Source: Pontibacter aydingkolensis (lineage in GTDB: Bacteria > Bacteroidota > Bacteroidia > Cytophagales > Hymenobacteraceae). From it: a DNA stretch of 64,000 nucleotides. Below are positions 35,692 through 43,561 of the stretch, one piece after another; within the stretch, counting starts at the first letter, position 1; each line of letters opens with the position of its first letter. The stretch spans positions 62,001-126,000 of the forward strand of contig NZ_JAHYXK010000012.1 in the NCBI RefSeq assembly GCF_019443125.1. Direction: 5' to 3'. Below the pieces are notes generated by a model that saw nothing but the letters and a program-made list of their open reading frames with translations, was not told the DNA's origin and did not search any database. Position numbers and translations under genes: made by a program.

Positions 35692-35784
35692 TATATAACA
35701 AACTTTAATATTAGTTGTATCCGTATAGCAGTATAAACGCTGTAACAACTACAGGGAGAACTTAATGCTAATTTCTGAACGACT

Positions 35785-35898
35785 ATGAAATCTATACTAA
35801 TTGCCTTAGGACTTACCGGCCTGATGATATCCATTTTACTTATCAACGCTTCTCGTACTATTCCCTTTGTTGACGAAGACTTGGATATGGAGCTGTAG
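35785..35898 (+). CDS. Small single-helix membrane protein (37 residues)
   Basis: A frame too short for usual gene calling: MKSILIALGLTGLMISILLI, then NASRTIPFVDEDLDMEL and a TAG. It has one hydrophobic helix (about 4-22) followed by an acidic tail. It lies alone between two strong hairpin terminators, which isolate it as its own transcription unit. A purine-rich GGGAGAA lies about 30 bases upstream, farther than a normal ribosome-binding site. I do not recognise the family; it may be a small regulatory membrane peptide or a chance frame. Confidence 0.45.
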   Translation: MKSILIALGLTGLMISILLINASRTIPFVDEDLDMEL

Positions 35899-35911
35899 TA
35901 ATTAATCCATA

Positions 35912-35960
35912 AAAGTATAAAAGCAGAAGCCCCGGCTATATGAACCGGGGCTTATACTTT
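35912..35960. terminator. Bidirectional terminator between small ORF and clpX
   Basis: AAGCCCCGG (35927-35935) pairs with CCGGGGCTT (35945-35953) across a 9-base loop; AAAGTATAA and TTATACTTT lie outside as a second, bulged pairing. It can serve the small plus-strand ORF and the minus-strand clpX gene, which converge here. Confidence 0.8.
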
Positions 35961-35973
35961 GTACTACTTATAC

Positions 35974-37197
35974 CTAAGCTACCTTAAGTTGCTTCAGCGT
36001 AGATTTCTCAAATTTCTCGCGGGCATAATCACCGGTAATTACCAGTTCTTTCGTCCCTTCTTCAGATGGTAACTCAAACATGGCATCAGTCATGATGCCT
36101 TCGCAGATAGAGCGCAAACCGCGTGCTCCTAGTTTATACTCTGCAGCTTTCTCCACAATGTAATCCAATGCACTATCATCAAAGCTTAGATTGATGTTCT
36201 CCATCTCGAACAGGCGCTTGTACTGTTTTACGATAGAGTTCTTAGGCTGTAATAAAATTAGTCGAAGTGTTTCCTTATCTAATGGGTTAAGGTGCGTTGT
36301 AACTGGCAGTCGGCCAATAAGCTCTGGTATCAAACCAAAGTTCTTCAGGTCCTGTGCTGTAATATACTTCAGGAAGTTCTCGTTTTCTTCTGTTTCGTCC
36401 ATTTTCGACTTAGAGAAGCCGATAGGGCGGGTGTTCAAACGGTTTTTGATCAATCTGTCGATACCTACAAAGGCGCCACCGCAAATAAACAGGATGTTCT
36501 CTGTATTTACCGTGATCATTTTCTGCTCAGGGTGCTTGCGGCCACCTTGCGGCGGAACGTTTACTACAGTACCTTCTAATAACTTAAGTAAAGCCTGCTG
36601 AACACCCTCGCCACTCACGTCGCGGGTAATAGATGGGTTATCGCTTTTGCGGGCAATCTTGTCTATCTCGTCAATGTATACGATACCACGCTCCGCTGCT
36701 TCTACGTTATAGTCTGCTGCCTGCAGTAAGCGTGTAAGTATACTTTCAACGTCTTCGCCTACATAACCGGCTTCTGTAAGTACAGTAGCATCAGCAATAC
36801 AGAAAGGCACCTGAAGTATACCGGCCATCATGCGGGCAAGGTATGTTTTACCAGTACCAGTTTCACCCACCATAATAATGTTAGACTTCTCGATCACTAC
36901 ATCGTCATTCTCCGTTGGCTGCATCAAGCGCTTATAGTGGTTATAAACAGCCACCGACATCACCTTCTTGGCGTCATCCTGGCCAACCACAAACTGATCA
37001 AGGTAGGTTTTCATCTCCTTCGGCTTCATCAGGTTGAACTTCGGAGTACGGCTGTTGGCGCGTATCTTATTTTCTTCATTCAGAATCTGCTGCGCTTGTC
37101 CGATACAACGATCACAGATGTGTGCGTTTATACCGGAAATCATCACAGATACATCCTTTTTGTTTTTGCCGCAAAATGAGCAGGTAATTTCAGCCAT
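35974..37197 (-). CDS. clpX: ATP-dependent Clp protease ATP-binding subunit ClpX
   Basis: I choose the ATG at 37197 (407 residues) because [16 protein letters not shown] is the usual start; a TTG six codons earlier is less likely. The N-terminal zinc-binding domain has CSFC and CDRC. The AAA+ core has Walker A GETGTGKT, Walker [10 protein letters not shown] and the pore loop GYVGEDVE. It unfolds substrates and feeds them to ClpP, which lies upstream (350 bp away) on the same strand; the large AT-rich gap with its own promoter boxes and the clpP terminator indicate separate transcription. Confidence 0.97.
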   Translation of the reverse strand: MAEITCSFCGKNKKDVSVMISGINAHICDRCIGQAQQILNEENKIRANSRTPKFNLMKPKEMKTYLDQFVVGQDDAKKVMSVAVYNHYKRLMQPTENDDVVIEKSNIIMVGETGTGKTYLARMMAGILQVPFCIADATVLTEAGYVGEDVESILTRLLQAADYNVEAAERGIVYIDEIDKIARKSDNPSITRDVSGEGVQQALLKLLEGTVVNVPPQGGRKHPEQKMITVNTENILFICGGAFVGIDRLIKNRLNTRPIGFSKSKMDETEENENFLKYITAQDLKNFGLIPELIGRLPVTTHLNPLDKETLRLILLQPKNSIVKQYKRLFEMENINLSFDDSALDYIVEKAAEYKLGARGLRSICEGIMTDAMFELPSEEGTKELVITGDYAREKFEKSTLKQLKVA

Positions 37198-37215
37198 ACG
37201 AAACGATTGATCCAA

Positions 37216-37492
37216 AAATGTCTAACTCCGGGTACCGGAGCAAAACAAAGGTACAAAATTGCAAATTTATACTTGCATAAATATTTGAATACAAATATTA
37301 CTATTGTCCCAAAAATAAGGTTTAAATTCTAAAATCTATATTTTTTAATTAATATGCAACTATTTGATAAACAAATATTTACAATTGTTGTGTATCCACA
37401 TATGTCTGTTGATAATTTTTTTAAAATTTTAGCGTTACAAAGCTTTTCAGCTCATTTAGTCTACTTAAAAATGTCCGAAAGGGTTAAACAAG
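37216..37492 (-). promoter_or_regulatory. AT-rich promoter region of clpX
   Basis: Two -7 matches are present on the minus strand: TACCTTTG (37253-37246) and TAAATTTG (37269-37262). The second has a TTG 22 bases further upstream (37294-37292). The rest, to 37492, is AT-rich with no gene, repeat or recognisable operator. Confidence 0.5.
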
Positions 37493-37522
37493 AAACCCGC
37501 CACAGGTTACTGAGGCGGGTTT
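37493..37522 (-). terminator. Terminator after clpP
   Basis: AAACCCGCC (37493-37501) pairs perfectly with GGCGGGTTT (37514-37522) across a 12-base loop, directly downstream of the clpP stop codon on the minus strand. Confidence 0.85.
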
Positions 37523-37546
37523 AATTAATTTTGAAACGGTTTATAA

Positions 37547-38248
37547 TTAAGCTTTTTTGCGGGTTAATACCTCGTCAATCAGGCCATACTCTTTTGCTTC
37601 ATCGGCTTTCATCCAGTAGTCACGATCAGAGTTGTCGTATACTTCCTGGTATGTTTTGCCTGAGTGTTGGGCAAGTATCTCATAAAGCTCCTTCTTCAGC
37701 TTCAGGATCTCACGGGCTGTGATTTCGATATCAGATGCCTGGCCTTGCGCACCGCCCATTGGTTGGTGAATCATAACGCGAGCATGCGGTAGGGCAGAGC
37801 GCTTGTTAGGTGCACCACCTGCCAGAAGGACAGCACCCATCGAGGCAGCAAGACCAGTACAGATAGTAGCTACATCAGGGCTTACATACTGCATGGTATC
37901 ATAAATGCCAAGGCCGGCATAAACAGAGCCACCCGGGCTGTTAATGTATAGAAGGATGTCTTTCTTTGCATCTGCCGACTCCAGGAACAGCAACTGCGCT
38001 GTAATAATGTTGGCAATAAAGTCATCTACCTGTGTACCCAGAAAAATAATCCTGTCCATGATTAGGCGCGAAAACACGTCAATCTCACGGAAGTTAGTTG
38101 GTCTTTCCTCGATTACAGAACGGGTCATACTTTCTATAGTATGCATAGCCCTGCCTTCTACGTGGCTAATATATTGATCTACGCCCAGGCCGCTCATGCC
38201 CTGGCCTTTTACAGCAAATTTGCGGAACTCGTCTTTGTTAAACATCAT
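37547..38248 (-). CDS. clpP: ATP-dependent Clp protease proteolytic subunit ClpP
   Basis: A 233-residue serine protease. The catalytic Ser is in [11 protein letters not shown] and the His in VMIHQPMGG; the Asp falls in the DRDYWM segment. [19 protein letters not shown] is the oxyanion-loop region. About 40 residues precede the conserved core ([20 protein letters not shown]), longer than in E. coli but usual in Bacteroidota, where the propeptide is extended. It lies 81 bp after tig, separated by a terminator, and is the proteolytic partner of ClpX. Confidence 0.97.
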   Translation of the reverse strand: MMFNKDEFRKFAVKGQGMSGLGVDQYISHVEGRAMHTIESMTRSVIEERPTNFREIDVFSRLIMDRIIFLGTQVDDFIANIITAQLLFLESADAKKDILLYINSPGGSVYAGLGIYDTMQYVSPDVATICTGLAASMGAVLLAGGAPNKRSALPHARVMIHQPMGGAQGQASDIEITAREILKLKKELYEILAQHSGKTYQEVYDNSDRDYWMKADEAKEYGLIDEVLTRKKA

Positions 38249-38278
38249 CTTGTTTAGGTTTACGGTTTTCTCAAAAAT

Positions 38279-38309
38279 AAAAAAAGGTCCTTAAAAAAGG
38301 ACCTTTTTT
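38279..38309 (-). terminator. Terminator after tig
   Basis: AAAAAAGGTCC pairs with GGACCTTTTTT around a short A/T loop, giving a symmetric rho-independent terminator between tig and clpP on the minus strand. Confidence 0.85.
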
Positions 38310-38329
38310 CAATATTGTTTTTATTCGTC

Positions 38330-39655
38330 TTATTCAAACGACATGTTTCTGAAGTCCTCAGCAGTAACTGTCTTTTCAGCAACAGTTAATTGTTCTTTAA
38401 GTTTAGCTAGCACCTTCTCGGCTAGTAATTGCTCGTACTCGTTAATGTAGTTACGGCCATTATCCTGCTGCAGGTATTGGTTTGCATAATTGTTCATGCT
38501 CTCCATTAACTCCTCAGGTATTTCCGGCATGTTAAACTGAGCAAGCATCTTCTCTTTTGTAGCGTTAACTACCTCTTCGTTGCTTACTTTAAGCTCATTC
38601 TCCTCAACTACCTTGTTCTTGATCATAGACCACTTCAGCTCACGAACATACTTGTCGAAGTTCTCCTCGATCTGCTCGGCAGTTAATTTGCCTTCGTTCG
38701 TAACCTGTATCCAACGCTTAAAGAACTCAGTAGGCAATTCTACATTAACGTTATCTACTAATGTATCGATGATATTGCGGTACAAAAGGTTGTCAGCCTC
38801 ACGCTCGTAGTTCTCCTTAATCGTCTCACGGATCTTGGCGTCAAACTCTTCTTCTGTTTTTACTTCGTCTTTACCGAAAAGCTTATCAAAAAGTTCTTGG
38901 TTAAGTTCAGCAGCCTCTGTACGGTTGATCTTGTCAACTGTGAATTCAAACTCACCATTCAGGTCAGCTACAACTTCTTTGCTCAGTCCAGTTACGTGTG
39001 CAAGTGCAGCGTTGTCATCACCGAAAGCCTTACGGATATCGAACTTAATTACATCGCCTTCCTTTACGCCAACAAACTGATCTTTACCTTCAACTACGCG
39101 TGTGGTAGGGATAAGCGTTTTAGACTGGAACTCGCCGTCTACCTGCTTCAGCTCACCAGAGATAAAATCACCTTCTTCAGATGTCTCAGGGTTTACTGTT
39201 TTGCCGAACTGGCGCTTCAGGTTTTCGTAGGCCTCGTCAATCGTTTTCTTGTCAACCTCTATTGCGTAACCCTCTACGCTTTTATCCAGCGGAAGGTTAA
39301 AATCAGGAAGAAGACCAACACTGTAGTTAAACTCAAATTGCTTCTGGTTGTCCCAGTCAATGTCAGAATGGTTTGGCTCAGGAAGTGGCTCACCTAAAAG
39401 CTTTACATCGTTGTCCTTGATGTACTTTGAGATCTCTGCCTGCAAAAGCTTGTTGATTTCCTCTACCAGGATGCTCTTGCCATACATTTTCTTTACAAGG
39501 CCGGCAGGTACCTTACCAGGTCTGAAGCCCTTAATCTGAGCTTTTTTGCTGAATTCTTTAACCTGCTGATCTACTTTGGGAGCGTAATCGGCCTCTTCCA
39601 GAACTACCTTCAGTTGTGCGTTAGTGCTGTCGGTTTGGTTTAATGTAATATTCAA
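38330..39655 (-). CDS. tig: Trigger factor (ribosome-associated chaperone)
   Basis: A 441-residue trigger factor. The ribosome-binding tail has IKGFRPGKVPAGLVKKMYG (the GFRxGxxP signature). The central FKBP-like peptidyl-prolyl isomerase domain is degenerate, as in other Bacteroidota, with GEFQSKTLIPTTRVVEGKDQF. The C-terminal chaperone arms are rich in Glu and Asn. The tig-clpP-clpX order on one strand is classical and links nascent-chain folding with proteolysis. Confidence 0.95.
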   Translation of the reverse strand: MNITLNQTDSTNAQLKVVLEEADYAPKVDQQVKEFSKKAQIKGFRPGKVPAGLVKKMYGKSILVEEINKLLQAEISKYIKDNDVKLLGEPLPEPNHSDIDWDNQKQFEFNYSVGLLPDFNLPLDKSVEGYAIEVDKKTIDEAYENLKRQFGKTVNPETSEEGDFISGELKQVDGEFQSKTLIPTTRVVEGKDQFVGVKEGDVIKFDIRKAFGDDNAALAHVTGLSKEVVADLNGEFEFTVDKINRTEAAELNQELFDKLFGKDEVKTEEEFDAKIRETIKENYEREADNLLYRNIIDTLVDNVNVELPTEFFKRWIQVTNEGKLTAEQIEENFDKYVRELKWSMIKNKVVEENELKVSNEEVVNATKEKMLAQFNMPEIPEELMESMNNYANQYLQQDNGRNYINEYEQLLAEKVLAKLKEQLTVAEKTVTAEDFRNMSFE

Positions 39656-39691
39656 GGCTTTAAAAATTTAATTTTGGAATATCTAGTAAAA

Positions 39692-39722
39692 ACAAACCCC
39701 CAACATGGCTGTTGAGGGTTTG
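39692..39722 (-). terminator. Terminator after tRNA-Leu
   Basis: ACAAACCCCCAACA and TGTTGAGGGTTTGT form a stem with one mismatch and a 4-base loop. On the minus strand it follows the tRNA gene and ends in a T run. Confidence 0.75.
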
Positions 39723-39730
39723 TGTTGTGT

Positions 39731-39811
39731 GCGGATGGAGGGACTCGAACCCCCATGCCTCGCAGCGCTAGATCCTAAGTCTAGTGCGTCTACCAATTTC
39801 GCCACATCCGC
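39731..39811 (-). tRNA. tRNA-Leu (anticodon TAG)
   Basis: The minus strand folds as a cloverleaf: acceptor GCGGATG with CATCCGC, a D-arm, an anticodon stem CTAGA/TCTAG around the loop CTTAGGA (anticodon TAG, reading CUA), a long variable arm as in leucine tRNAs, and a T-arm containing GGTTCGAGTCC. The 3' CCA is not encoded. It is preceded by a consensus promoter and followed by a hairpin. Confidence 0.95.
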
Positions 39812-39840
39812 TTGAAGTGTGCTTGTTTGTTATTGTGATG

Positions 39841-39870
39841 CAAAGGTAAGCAACGTTTTTTTATTTGCAA
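39841..39870 (-). promoter_or_regulatory. Promoter of tRNA-Leu
   Basis: On the minus strand TTG (39870-39868), a 19-base spacer and TACCTTTG (39848-39841): a perfect Bacteroidota promoter about 30 bases before the tRNA 5' end. Confidence 0.85.
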
Positions 39871-39950
39871 TACCTCTCAAAAAAAAAATTCAAATATTTT
39901 TCAACTCAGATATACTGGCACATTCGTACTACCTTTAACACAGGCGGTTA

Positions 39951-39980
39951 TTGATTGCAGCCCAGAATCAGTTATATTTG
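39951..39980 (+). promoter_or_regulatory. Promoter of rel
   Basis: TTG (39951-39953), a 19-base spacer and TATATTTG (39973-39980), an exact consensus match. A second TATATTTG follows 11 bases later. The untranslated leader to the rel ATG would be about 85-90 bases. Confidence 0.7.
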
Positions 39981-40074
39981 AAATATATTTGAAACTTATA
40001 AAGCCACTACCCACTTATACTTAATAGCAGGCTTCCTTTCTTTAAAAGGCTGGTAGCTTACTTTAAAACAGCAT

Positions 40075-42276
40075 ATGGTAACAACAATTGATCCGGAAGC
40101 AGAACGCAAAGAGATCTTAAGATATTACAGAAGATTATTAAGGTACGCGAAGCCTTTTTTAAAGGACAACGACGCTAAAATAATTAAGAAAGCATTTAAT
40201 ACCTCTGTGGAGGCGCACAAGGATATGCGCCGTAAATCCGGAGAGCCTTATATATATCACCCCCTTGCCGTAGCCCAGATAGCTGTAGAAGAAATAGGGC
40301 TGGGCACTACTTCTATTGTTGCCGCACTTTTGCATGATGTGGTAGAAGATACCGATGTGGAAATTGCGGATGTGGAGCGTGAGTTTGGTCCGAGTGTGGC
40401 GCGTATTATCGAGGGGCTTACGAAAATTTCCGGCGTTTTTGATTACGGCTCTTCGCAGCAGGCCGAGAACTTCCGTAAAATGCTGCTTACCCTCAGCGAC
40501 GATGTTCGGGTTATACTAATTAAGCTGGCTGACCGCCTGCACAACATGCGTACGTTGGATAGCATGCCTCGCCATAAGCAGCTGAAGATTGCATCCGAAA
40601 CCATGTACCTGTACGCGCCGCTGGCTCACCGCCTGGGCTTATATGCCATCAAATCGGAGTTGGAAGACCTGTACCTAAAGTATACCGATACCGAAACGTA
40701 CAAGGATATCTCGAATAAGATCCGGCAGACACGCAGCGCGCGAAGCAAGTTTATAAAAGACTTTATTTCTCCGATTGAGGAAGAACTGCGCAAGTATGGC
40801 TTTAAATTCAATATCAAAGGAAGGCCCAAGTCTATATACTCTATCCTTAAAAAGATAAAGAAACAGAACATCACTTTTGATGAGATATACGACCTGTTTG
40901 CCATACGCATCACACTGGATGTACCCCTAGAGAACGAGAAGGCAGCTTGCTGGCAGGTGTATTCTATCATAACAGATTTTTACCAGCCAAACCCCGACAG
41001 GCTGCGCGACTGGGTAAACACGCCTAAAGCCAATGGCTACGAATCGCTGCATACTACGGTAATGAGTAAGTCAGGGCAGTGGGTAGAGGTGCAGATACGC
41101 ACCAAACGTATGGATGAGATTGCCGAGCGCGGTTATGCAGCCCACTGGAAGTATAAAACCGATAGCGCGCACGGTGGCGAATCCGGACTGGAAATGTGGA
41201 TCAACAAAGTGCGCGATATGCTGGAGAACAACACGGCTAATGCGCTCGAGTTCATGGATGAGTTCAGGAAGAACCTCTTCGTAGAGGAGGTATTCGTGTT
41301 TACGCCGAAAGGAGAACTGATCATACTTCCGGATAAAGCCACAGCCCTGGACTTTGCCTTTGAGATACATAGCCAGATAGGCTTGCAGTGTTTAGGAGCA
41401 AAGGTAAACCAGAAACTGGTTCCGCTGAGCTATAAACTGAAGAACGGCGATCAGGTAGAAATACTAACATCGCAGAAGCAAAAGCCCAACGAAGAGTGGC
41501 TGCAGTATGTGGTTACCTCCAGGGCTCGCTCTAGAATTAAAGAAGCCTTGCGCGAAGAGCGTAAGAACCGTGCCGAGCAAGGTAAGATCATGCTGGACCG
41601 ACGCCTGGAGCAGCTCCATGTACAGGATACGCAGGTGAACATGAACAAGCTGATGGCATTCTTTAATGTGCCTTCTTTGCAGGACCTGCACTATAGAATT
41701 GCCACCGGGCATATTGATATCAAGAATATAAAAGAAGTTATCTTCACGGCCACTTCTGAAAAGGGAGCCTCCATGCTCGACCTTAAGTCTTTTGATAAAG
41801 AGGTACAGAAGATAAGAGGCGTTAACTCAGACATGCTGGTGATAGGGGAGGATACCTCTAACATGGCATATAGGGTAGCTACCTGTTGTAATCCTATTCC
41901 GGGAGACGATGTGTTTGGTTTCCAGACAGAGGATGATGGCATTGAGATACACCGCACCAACTGCCAGCGCGGCATCGAACTGATGTCTAACTACGGTAAC
42001 CGTATTATTAAGGCAAAGTGGACAGATCAGAAAGAACTTGCATTCCTGGCAGGTATCCGCATCAAAGGCACTGACCGCGTTGGTCTGGTAAACGACTTAA
42101 CCAGAATTATCTCAGCCAGTTTAAAAGTAAACATGCGCTCCATCACCATAGATTCTCACGATGGTATATTTGAAGGTAACATCATGGTGTTTGTAAACGA
42201 CACCAGCCACCTGGAGAAACTGATTCAGCGCATGAGTAAAGTAAACGGTGTGCTTACTGTAGAGCGATTCGACTAA
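40075..42276 (+). CDS. rel: Bifunctional (p)ppGpp synthetase/hydrolase (Rel/SpoT)
   Basis: A 733-residue stringent-response enzyme. The N-terminal HD hydrolase domain is intact (YIYHPLAVAQI, ALLHDVVEDTDVEI), the synthetase domain has GRPKSIYSILKKIKK, YDLFAIRIT and GYESLHTTV, and the C-terminal regulatory half has a TGS domain (VFVFTPKGELIILPDKATALDFAFEIHS), a Cys-containing zinc-finger-like segment (ATCCNPIPGDDVFGF) and a final ACT domain. Both activities should be present. It begins a plus-strand group with the Fur-family gene (33-bp gap) and the STAS gene. Confidence 0.96.
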   Translation: MVTTIDPEAERKEILRYYRRLLRYAKPFLKDNDAKIIKKAFNTSVEAHKDMRRKSGEPYIYHPLAVAQIAVEEIGLGTTSIVAALLHDVVEDTDVEIADVEREFGPSVARIIEGLTKISGVFDYGSSQQAENFRKMLLTLSDDVRVILIKLADRLHNMRTLDSMPRHKQLKIASETMYLYAPLAHRLGLYAIKSELEDLYLKYTDTETYKDISNKIRQTRSARSKFIKDFISPIEEELRKYGFKFNIKGRPKSIYSILKKIKKQNITFDEIYDLFAIRITLDVPLENEKAACWQVYSIITDFYQPNPDRLRDWVNTPKANGYESLHTTVMSKSGQWVEVQIRTKRMDEIAERGYAAHWKYKTDSAHGGESGLEMWINKVRDMLENNTANALEFMDEFRKNLFVEEVFVFTPKGELIILPDKATALDFAFEIHSQIGLQCLGAKVNQKLVPLSYKLKNGDQVEILTSQKQKPNEEWLQYVVTSRARSRIKEALREERKNRAEQGKIMLDRRLEQLHVQDTQVNMNKLMAFFNVPSLQDLHYRIATGHIDIKNIKEVIFTATSEKGASMLDLKSFDKEVQKIRGVNSDMLVIGEDTSNMAYRVATCCNPIPGDDVFGFQTEDDGIEIHRTNCQRGIELMSNYGNRIIKAKWTDQKELAFLAGIRIKGTDRVGLVNDLTRIISASLKVNMRSITIDSHDGIFEGNIMVFVNDTSHLEKLIQRMSKVNGVLTVERFD

Positions 42277-42285
42277 AAGTAGTAC

Positions 42286-42300
42286 ACTATATTATATAGT
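42286..42300. promoter_or_regulatory. 7-1-7 palindrome in front of the Fur-family gene, candidate operator
   Basis: ACTATAT, a central T, ATATAGT: a perfect 15-base inverted repeat ending 9 bases before the ATG of the Fur-family regulator. Boxes bound by Fur, PerR and Zur proteins have the same 7-1-7 layout, so this may be an autoregulatory site. The AT-rich sequence makes chance palindromes possible. Confidence 0.45.
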
Positions 42301-42309
42301 ATAGAAAAC

Positions 42310-42810
42310 ATGGCATTAGATCATATTAAATTTGAAGAGGTAAAGAAGATCTTTACCGCATACTTAGAAAGCAAGGGCCTGCGCAAAACGCCGGAGCGTT
42401 ATGCTATACTTGAAGAGATCTACTCACGCGACGGGCACTTCGATGTGGAGTCACTCTATATAAGTATGAAAAACAAGAACTACCAGGTTAGCCGCGCTAC
42501 AGTATATAATACATTAGACCTGCTGGTTGAGAACGACCTGGTAAGCAAACACCAGTTTGGCCGTAACCTGGCACAGTACGAAAAATCATACGGCTATCGT
42601 CAGCACGACCATGTTATCTGTACAGAGTGCCATAAGGTGGTAGAGTTTTGCGATCCGCGCGTGCACCAGATCCAGACAATGGTGGGTGAACTGCTAAATT
42701 TTCATATCTTGCACCATTCCCTAAACCTATACGGTATTTGCGGCGATTGCCGTGCCAAAAAAGCTACAGAGGAGAAGCAACATGAAGTATCAGGCAGAGC
42801 TGAAGGATGA
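42310..42810 (+). CDS. Fur family transcriptional regulator
   Basis: A 166-residue metalloregulator. The winged-helix domain has [28 protein letters not shown] and [19 protein letters not shown]. The metal-binding domain has [18 protein letters not shown] with a structural CxxC, and a second CxxC in GICGDC. Whether it senses iron, zinc or peroxide cannot be decided from sequence. It follows rel by 33 bp and overlaps the STAS gene by 29 bases, so all three may be transcribed together. A palindrome just upstream could allow self-control. Confidence 0.92.
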   Translation: MALDHIKFEEVKKIFTAYLESKGLRKTPERYAILEEIYSRDGHFDVESLYISMKNKNYQVSRATVYNTLDLLVENDLVSKHQFGRNLAQYEKSYGYRQHDHVICTECHKVVEFCDPRVHQIQTMVGELLNFHILHHSLNLYGICGDCRAKKATEEKQHEVSGRAEG

Positions 42811-43132
42811 TATCCTGTATTTAAGACTGGAAGGTGACCTGATTGCAGGCACCGATACACAGCAGATGATTGATGCTGTAGACAGCGAGCAGGATGGTAA
42901 AGTTTTACTGTGTGCTGTAGATTTGTCTAATGTTCGTTTTATGGATAGTAGTGGTATGGGTGTGCTGGTATCACTTCTTACCAAGTTTAGAAATCGGGGT
43001 GGAGAGCTTGTACTTATTAAGCCATCCAATCATATCCGGAAGCTGCTTATCGTTACAAAGCTAAATGCGATTTTTACTATCGCAGAAAACGATAACTTTG
43101 CAGCTCAATTCTTAAAGGAATCAATTTACTAA
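42782..43132 (+). CDS. STAS domain protein (anti-sigma factor antagonist-like)
   Basis: From ATG 42782, 116 residues; a longer frame from 42752 would add ten residues lying within the Fur gene. The fold is a single STAS domain with [12 protein letters not shown] and the phosphorylatable Ser region [16 protein letters not shown], as in SpoIIAA/RsbV. No kinase or sigma factor is adjacent. Its last 15 codons and stop lie inside a 60-bp sequence that is repeated exactly in front of purA, showing that this gene was formerly directly upstream of purA. Confidence 0.9.
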   Translation: MKYQAELKDDILYLRLEGDLIAGTDTQQMIDAVDSEQDGKVLLCAVDLSNVRFMDSSGMGVLVSLLTKFRNRGGELVLIKPSNHIRKLLIVTKLNAIFTIAENDNFAAQFLKESIY

Positions 43133-43146
43133 AACCATAATGGCAG
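43087..43146 (+). repeat. 60-bp direct repeat, left copy
   Basis: Identical at all 60 positions to 61944-62003. It contains the last 15 codons and stop of the STAS gene, a 7-base spacer and ATGGCAG, the first seven bases of purA. The reading after it (GGTGCGTGGTAG) diverges from purA. Confidence 0.95.
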
Positions 43147-43186
43147 GTGCGTGGTAGCCTATAAAGGCTTAACAGTACCTGCCATT
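43139..43186 (+). terminator. Stem-loop after the STAS gene
   Basis: AATGGCAGGT (43139-43148) pairs with ACCTGCCATT (43177-43186), with an inner AGCC/GGCT stem. It follows the STAS stop and is succeeded by a T/C-rich run. Its left arm consists mostly of the end of the 60-bp direct repeat. Confidence 0.55.
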
Positions 43187-43561
43187 TCTCTTGTAATCTC
43201 TCCCGGTACTGTAGCTGCCATACGCTTTCCTTCTAAATTTATAAAGTACTGCTTCCTTGCCATGTTGCTCTGGCGCATATGCTCATGTCCCTGCTTTTAA
43301 GCACTTGTACAGTTTGCCAGTGTTTTATCAAGCCGCAACACTCTCCTGCTATAGCTATAAACTACATCAAAAAACTACTGTAAAGTTTGAAGTAATAGAA
43401 ATTTGATGCAATTTTATATCGCAAAATATAGATATATTAATTAAAGCTTAATAAGAGCTGTATTTGGCATGTTTTGCTTCCTGTAAGAATAGACCTGTAA
43501 GAATAGAATAGAGTTTTCCTGAACTACAGGAAAACTTTATGCATTTGAAAACAAACTTTAT
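43187..43561. other. Gene-poor leader of the surface-protein block
   Basis: No confident gene. A 34-codon minus-strand frame (43159-43263, MARKQYFINLEGKRMAATV...) looks protein-like but has no ribosome-binding site and may be a fragment. The downstream half is AT-rich, with a tandem CTGTAAGAATAGA (around 43482-43508) and a hairpin GTTTTCCTG / CAGGAAAAC (43513-43535) just before the first adhesin gene; these may form its leader. No consensus promoter was found. Confidence 0.4.

Noticed and set aside
43159-43263. 34-codon minus-strand frame (MARKQYFINLEGK...)
   Set aside because: Protein-like in appearance, but very short, without a ribosome-binding site and partly within the post-STAS hairpin; not supported as a gene.
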